Shown: positions 61,659 to 64,000 of the stretch, piece after piece
Layout of the letters: every line of letters begins with the position of its first letter
Position numbering within the stretch: position 1 is the first letter of the stretch
The notes under the pieces: model-generated
What the model saw: the letters and a program-made list of their open reading frames with translations, nothing else
Told to the model about the DNA's origin: nothing
The model's database searches: none
Assembly (NCBI RefSeq): GCF_018130545.1
Contig: NZ_JAFCKF010000008.1
Coordinates: forward strand, 186,001-250,000
Direction of reading: 5' to 3'
DNA: 64,000 bases
Source: Bradyrhizobium tropiciagri
GTDB lineage: Bacteria; Pseudomonadota; Alphaproteobacteria; Rhizobiales; Xanthobacteraceae
Translations under genes and position numbers: made by a program

Positions 61659-63854
61659 ATGCCGATGATGCGGCCAAAGAAGATCAAGAAACCAAAGCAG
61701 GCCAGCCTGCCGGGCCGCCGGCCCAAGCCGATGCCGAGACTGTCGGGCAGTTCGCGCCGCTCCGCTGTCGAGATTGGTGAGTTGGTGCGCCAGCGCGCGC
61801 AGGCCGAGGCCGCGATCGCCGACGCGCGCAAGTCCAATGCGCGGTTGCGCGAGGCGGTCGACATCCTTCCGCAGGGCATCGTGTTCCTGGACTCCGAAGG
61901 CCGCTATCTGCTCTGGAACAAGAAATACTCCGAAATCTACAAGCGCAGCTCCGACCTGTTCGAGCACGGTGCGCGCCTCGAGGACACGATCCGCGTCGGC
62001 GTCGCGCGCGGCGACTATCCCGAGGCGATCGGGCGCGAGGAAGAGTGGATCGCCGAGCGGCTCCAGAGGATGTACCAGCCGGGCGAGCGGCACGAGCAGG
62101 TGCTGGCCGATGGCCGCGTGGTGCTGATCGAGGAGCGGCTGACCTCGGATGGCGGCATCGTCGGCCTGCGCGTCGACATCACCGAGCTGAAGCAGCGCGA
62201 GGCCTCGTTCCGTCTGCTGTTCGACGGCAATCCGGTGCCGATGATCCTGTGCGCGCTCGATGGCGAACGGATCCTCGCGGTCAACGACGCCGCGATCGCG
62301 CATTACGGCTATGTCCGTGCCGAATTCGAGAAGATGACGATCAAGAGCCTGCAGGCGTTCGATGCCGAGCTGCCCTGGGCCGCCGGCCGCAGCAGCGACG
62401 AGCAGGCGGCGCGGACTTGGAAGCATGTGCGCGCCGACGGCACGTTGATCGATCTTGCGATCTATTCGCGCCAGCTGATGCATGGCGACCAGCCGGCGAT
62501 GCTGCTGGCGCTGATGGACATCACCGAGCGCAAGCGCGCCGAGGCGCGGCTCGCCTTCATGGCCCAGCACGACAGCCTGACCGGCCTGCCGAACCGCAAT
62601 CTGCTGCGCCAGCAGATGGAGGACATGCTGCAGCACACCCGACGCTCGACCGACAAGGTCGCGGTGCTGATGCTCGGTCTCGACAATTTCAAGGCGGTCA
62701 ACGACACGCTTGGCCATGGCATCGGCGACAAGCTGCTGCGCGCCGTCGCCAAGCGGCTGCGCTCGACGCTGCGCGAGGAAGACGCGTTGGCCCGCCTCAA
62801 CTCCGACGAGTTCACTATCGTGCAGGGCGGCGTGATGCGGCCCGAGGACGCCGTGCTGCTGGCGCGCCGGATCCTTGATGCGATCGGCGAGCCATACCTG
62901 CTCGAGGGGCATTCGGTGGTGATCGGCGCCAGCATCGGGATCGCGATGTCGCCCGGCGACGGCGAGGATTCCGAGAAGCTGTTGAAGAGCGCCGACATGG
63001 CGCTGTCGCGCGCCAAGAGCGAATTCCGCGGCACCTTCTCATTCTTCGAGGCGGAGATGGATGCGCGGGCGCAAAGCCGCCGCAAGACCGAGATCGATCT
63101 GCGCGATGCGATCCAGAACGAAGATTTGCGGCCCTATTACCAGCCGCTGGTCGATCTTGCGAGCGGGCGCATCACCGGCTTCGAGGCGCTGGTGCGCTGG
63201 CCGCATCCGGAGCGCGGCATGATCTCGCCGGGCGAGTTCATTCCGGTGGCCGAGGAGACCGGCCTGATCAATCCGCTGGGTTCGCTGATGTTGCATCGTG
63301 CCTGCATGGACGCGGCGCAATGGCCTGATGACGTGCGCGTCGCGGTCAATTTGTCGCCGTTGCAATTCCGTACCGGTAATCTGCTGGCGCTGGTCACCGA
63401 CGCGCTGCGGCGATCCGGCCTGCCGGCGCGACGGCTCGAGCTCGAGATCACCGAGACGCTGCTGCTGGAGAAGAGCAGCCAGGTGCTGGCGACGCTGCAT
63501 GCGCTGCGCGCGCTCGGGGTGCGGATGTCGATGGACGATTTCGGCACCGGCTATTCGAGCCTTAGCTATCTGCGCAGCTTCCCGTTCGACAAGATCAAGA
63601 TCGACCAGTCCTTCGTGCGCGACCTCGGCGCCAACCCGGACGCGCAGGCGATCGTGCGCTCGATCGTCAGCCTCGGCGTCGGGCTCGGCGTCACCATCAC
63701 CGCCGAGGGCGTCGAGACCGAGGCGGAGCTGAGCTGTCTGCGCGCCGAAGGCTGCCACGAGGGCCAGGGCTTTCTGTTCAGCCGCGCCCGGCCCAACGCC
63801 GAGGTCATCAGTTTGCTGAAGGCGCAGCGCGTCGCCACTGCGCTGGTGGCGTAG
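61659..63854 (+). CDS. PAS-GGDEF-EAL signalling protein, degenerate GGDEF
   Basis: A 731-residue cytoplasmic protein. A basic N-terminus and a short coil (residues 45-65) lead to a PAS-7-like domain (LREAVDILPQGIVFLDSEGRY) and a second PAS (FRLLFDGNPVPMILCALDGE). The GGDEF domain starts at MAQHDSLTGLPNRNLL but its active site reads RLNSDEF and not GGDEF, so cyclase activity is unlikely. The EAL domain is intact in its signature (FEALVRWPHPERG, EITETLLLE, MDDFGTGYSSLSYLR, IKIDQSFV), so it is probably a cyclic-di-GMP phosphodiesterase. The start is uncertain: ATGs at 61641, 61659, 61665 and 61668; GTGGGG best supports 61659. Confidence 0.9.
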   Translation: MPMMRPKKIKKPKQASLPGRRPKPMPRLSGSSRRSAVEIGELVRQRAQAEAAIADARKSNARLREAVDILPQGIVFLDSEGRYLLWNKKYSEIYKRSSDLFEHGARLEDTIRVGVARGDYPEAIGREEEWIAERLQRMYQPGERHEQVLADGRVVLIEERLTSDGGIVGLRVDITELKQREASFRLLFDGNPVPMILCALDGERILAVNDAAIAHYGYVRAEFEKMTIKSLQAFDAELPWAAGRSSDEQAARTWKHVRADGTLIDLAIYSRQLMHGDQPAMLLALMDITERKRAEARLAFMAQHDSLTGLPNRNLLRQQMEDMLQHTRRSTDKVAVLMLGLDNFKAVNDTLGHGIGDKLLRAVAKRLRSTLREEDALARLNSDEFTIVQGGVMRPEDAVLLARRILDAIGEPYLLEGHSVVIGASIGIAMSPGDGEDSEKLLKSADMALSRAKSEFRGTFSFFEAEMDARAQSRRKTEIDLRDAIQNEDLRPYYQPLVDLASGRITGFEALVRWPHPERGMISPGEFIPVAEETGLINPLGSLMLHRACMDAAQWPDDVRVAVNLSPLQFRTGNLLALVTDALRRSGLPARRLELEITETLLLEKSSQVLATLHALRALGVRMSMDDFGTGYSSLSYLRSFPFDKIKIDQSFVRDLGANPDAQAIVRSIVSLGVGLGVTITAEGVETEAELSCLRAEGCHEGQGFLFSRARPNAEVISLLKAQRVATALVA

Positions 63855-63877
63855 GGCACCTACGGCGCGCCGTGACC

Positions 63878-63965
63878 GTAGGGTGGGCAAAGCGCCAGCG
63901 TGCCCACCACCACGAGCAGTATGCTTGACGGTGGGCACGTCGCGGCGCGCCTTTGCCCACCCTGC
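63878..63965. repeat. GTAGGGTGGGCAAAG-type palindromic repeat
   Basis: GTAGGGTGGGCAAAG at 63878-63892 is the inverse of CTTTGCCCACCCTGC at 63951-63965 with one mismatch; inner arms (GTGCCCACC / GGTGGGCAC) form a second stem. It lies just after the EAL protein gene and belongs to another repeat family common in Bradyrhizobium-like genomes. Confidence 0.85.
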
Positions 63966-63970
63966 GAAGG

Positions 63971-64000
63971 CTACGACGCCTTCTTGTTCAGATGATACGT
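63971..64000 (-). CDS. Possible 3' end of a minus-strand gene
   Basis: Read on the minus strand the last 30 bases encode TYHLNKKAS followed by TAG at 63971-63973. A Lys-rich, hydrophilic end directly before a repeat element is typical of a gene terminus, but only nine codons are in view, so no identity can be given. Confidence 0.25.
   Translation of the reverse strand, partial: TYHLNKKAS

Overview
The window is high-GC DNA (estimated by eye in the mid-60s percent) with dense coding on both strands and almost no spacer. Gene content (modABC, glgX, sugar ABC systems, many TetR/MarR/Rrf2/LysR regulators, YgiQ, MscL) together with several families of dispersed palindromic repeats points to an alphaproteobacterial chromosome of the Bradyrhizobium / Nitrobacteraceae type. 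That assignment is inference from style and content, since no rRNA or tRNA gene was seen. No insertion sequence, phage gene or CRISPR array was recognised, so this looks like core and near-core chromosome with patchy accessory genes.

Layout. 1-3.5 kb: end of a sterol-desaturase-type gene, a small membrane protein, a YgiQ radical SAM protein, a small exported protein. 3.5-11.3 kb: a minus-strand sugar ABC operon (TetR regulator, permease, binding protein, a permease fused to a beta-propeller, a second propeller, double ATPase). 11.4-14.5 kb: zinc-ribbon protein, MFS exporter, small membrane protein, isochorismatase-like protein, MarR regulator. 14.6-17.1 kb: alginate-lyase-like and beta-helix exported proteins. 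17.1-19.5 kb: a small basic protein and a soluble histidine kinase / NarL-type regulator pair behind two tandem palindromes. 19.6-22.3 kb: a tight three-gene unit of coiled-coil protein, membrane-spanning OmpA-domain protein and Ras/Rab-like small GTPase. 22.5-26.3 kb: DUF3597 protein, small membrane proteins, MscL and an IPT-repeat autotransporter. 26.7-30.2 kb: methyltransferase with Rrf2 regulator, and a TPR-glycosyltransferase.

30.2-34.6 kb: an AAA+ ATPase carrying a ClpS-like N-terminal domain and a zinc knuckle, then a large MscS-type channel. 35-40 kb: luciferase-like monooxygenase with flavin reductase, NAD(P)-binding protein, small exported protein, TPR protein, and a short flavin-reductase relic. 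40-45 kb: a long-form DapD homologue of the kind typical of Actinobacteria, an AcoR-like sigma-54 activator, a DUF1254/DUF1214 protein divergent from a LysR regulator. 45-51 kb: GlgX, RadC, exported intradiol dioxygenase, Tag-like DNA glycosylase, methionine aminopeptidase. 51-56 kb: MscS-type channel, K+/H+ antiporter, a Pro/Ala-rich membrane-anchored protein. 56-64 kb: modABC, exported proteins, MepA endopeptidase, L,D-transpeptidase, GNAT acetyltransferase, and a PAS-GGDEF-EAL protein.

The two parts most likely to be little-described systems are the GTPase / OmpA / coiled-coil unit (19649-22256), which reads as a small-GTPase switch coupled across the inner membrane to a peptidoglycan-binding domain, and the ClpS-zinc-AAA+ fusion (30235-31965), which reads as a single-chain substrate recogniser and unfoldase without an obvious protease. 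Several regulators have clear inverted repeats at their own promoters. Palindromic repeats overlap or abut the 3' ends of at least three genes (zinc-ribbon gene, glgX, modC).
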